NCBI GenBank assembly: GCA_012799315.1
Contig: JAAZLM010000023.1
Span: 1 to 6,515, forward strand
Origin: Clostridiales bacterium
GTDB taxonomy: Bacteria; Bacillota; Clostridia; Oscillospirales; Ruminococcaceae
DNA: 6,515 nt
Direction: 5' to 3'
Below the pieces are notes generated by a model. The model was not told the DNA's origin. It saw only the letters and a program-made list of their open reading frames with translations, and did no database searches. The translations under genes and the position numbers were made by a program. Position 1 is the stretch's first letter. The number at the start of each line of letters is the position of its first letter. Shown piece by piece: positions 5,680-6,515 of the stretch.

Positions 5680-6339
5680 CTAATTTTTATGCAAGTTTTC
5701 CATCGCTGGATTGTCGATTAAATCCCCATGATAGTCGAATCTTGACCCATGGCATGGGCAATCCCAGCTTAATTCATCGGGATTCCATTCTAGCTGACAA
5801 CCTAGATGCGTGCACCGTGCGGATACTGTAAAAACTTCGCCACTTTCATCTTTATATACGCCGACTTTCTGCCCGTCATGCTCAATTAATCCACCGTGTC
5901 CGCTCGGGATGTCATTGAGTTTTGCATCGGGTATATTGAATATCCCCGACGATAATCCTTTAACCGCATGGGCGGCTTCATCCATTAATGACTTTGCCGA
6001 AACAGATGGTTTGAATCTTTGCGGTGAAAATATCTCGTAAGGATGCGGCTTATCTTGAATCAAATCCGATATTATCATTGCCGATACCATTGATGTAGTC
6101 ATTCCCCATTTGCCGAACCCCGTCGCAACAAATAAATTCGGAGTAGATGACGAATATTGCCCGATATATGGCACACCGTCCAACGTCATGCAATCTTGTG
6201 CCGACCAATTTGCTACCTCCCTACCATTGGGGAAGAATTTCTGCGCTGTCTTACGTAAGTTGCCATACTTCCCACCTGCTGAATTTTCCCCAGTGCGATG
6301 CGCTCCCCCACCGACTAGCAAAAAATCATTGATATGTTC
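5680..6339 (-). pseudogene. 5'-truncated FAD-dependent oxidoreductase with Rieske [2Fe-2S] domain
   Basis: About 219 in-frame codons encode the C-terminal half of a DAO-type FAD oxidoreductase fused to a Rieske domain; intact relatives have roughly 500 residues. The end of the flavin domain is clear (DFLLVGGGAHRTG, NWSAQDCMTLDGVPYIGQY, then FVATGFGKWGMT). The Rieske cluster ligands are complete: CTHLGC (5797-5814) and CPCHG (5746-5760). The C-terminus looks natural. The N-terminal GxGxxG FAD-binding region is absent: the homologous frame ends at an in-frame TAG (6340-6342), beyond which different sequence begins. A TTG at 6319-6321 could be read as a start, but it is interior to the conserved LLVGGG motif and has no ribosome binding site. 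The fragment is probably non-functional as a flavoenzyme, unless it is rejoined to its 5' part elsewhere (assembly error or inversion). No clear terminator follows. Confidence 0.8.
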
Positions 6340-6515
6340 CTAAATAAGAATTGGAGAAATATTGCAGTGTCTAATAAGTCCTATAAAACAACTCCCGACG
6401 ATATTTATATCAACTTTAATACGGGTCGAGCGGAGCTATACATAAATTTTAAGAATTATGAGGTTTATCTAAATGGGCAATTACAGTCATCGGCAGAAGA
6501 TGCCTATACCTACAT
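6334..6515 (+). CDS. Partial open frame of unknown function, running off the window
   Basis: A frame beginning ATG TTC CTA at 6334 stays open for 60 codons to the end of the window. The frame is already open from 6319, after a TAG at 6316-6318. The product starts MFLNKNWRNIAVSNKSYKTT and is rich in Asn, Tyr and Lys, with alternating patterns suggestive of beta-strands; the composition looks like real coding sequence. I do not recognise a family. No Shine-Dalgarno sequence precedes the ATG, and the bases before it overlap the end of the Rieske-protein fragment. This may therefore be a gene fragment joined at the rearrangement point rather than a gene with its native start. Confidence 0.45.
   Translation, partial: MFLNKNWRNIAVSNKSYKTTPDDIYINFNTGRAELYINFKNYEVYLNGQLQSSAEDAYTY

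Noticed and set aside
6319..6321. TTG as a genuine start of a 213-residue protein
   Set aside because: It lies inside the conserved LLVGGG segment, homology-like codons continue upstream to 6339, and there is no Shine-Dalgarno sequence.
5987..6343. Overlapping plus-strand open frames opposite the Rieske-protein remnant
   Set aside because: The minus strand encodes clear conserved flavoprotein sequence here. The plus frames are proline- and cysteine-rich shadows.

Overview
The window looks like chromosomal DNA of a low-to-moderate-GC Bacillota, probably an anaerobic Clostridia-type organism. This rests on strong purine-rich Shine-Dalgarno sites, a T-box leader, TTGACT/TAGAAT-type promoters, symmetric A-hairpin-U terminators, and the gene families present. 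The genus cannot be named from sequence alone. No complete mobile element, rRNA, tRNA or CRISPR array is visible.

Layout: (1) Bases 1-89 are the 3' end of a T-box riboswitch: the antiterminator with its TGGTACC bulge and the competing terminator. It leads into a 554-residue acyl-CoA synthetase (137-1801, +). (2) A perfect 14-bp bidirectional terminator (1804-1835) separates that gene from a convergent CoA-disulfide reductase/rhodanese fusion (1842-3503, -). (3) A 450-base divergent intergenic region (3510-3961) is dense in repeats: a long stem-loop, a 14-bp direct repeat, two 34-bp near-identical tandem units, and a strong promoter reading right. (4) That promoter drives a 165-residue DUF6530-type protein of unknown function (3962-4459, +), followed by a terminator. 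(5) An AAC(3)/YokD-type N-acetyltransferase lies at 4582-5367 (-). (6) A 288-base gap holds a palindrome whose arms each carry TTGACA. (7) The C-terminal half of a FAD-dependent oxidoreductase with an intact Rieske domain (5680-6339, -) has lost its N-terminal FAD-binding part. At the break, an unrelated open frame on the + strand (6334 to the window end) begins.

The genes look like separate transcription units rather than one operon. A loose theme is coenzyme A and thiol/redox chemistry: CoA ligation to acids, CoA-disulfide or CoA-persulfide reduction, acetyl-CoA-dependent acetylation, and a Rieske flavoprotein remnant. This is only an inference from family membership. No new multi-gene system is evident. 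The best leads are the T-box in front of an acyl-CoA ligase, the repeat-rich control region of the DUF6530 gene, and the rearrangement junction near 6320-6345.
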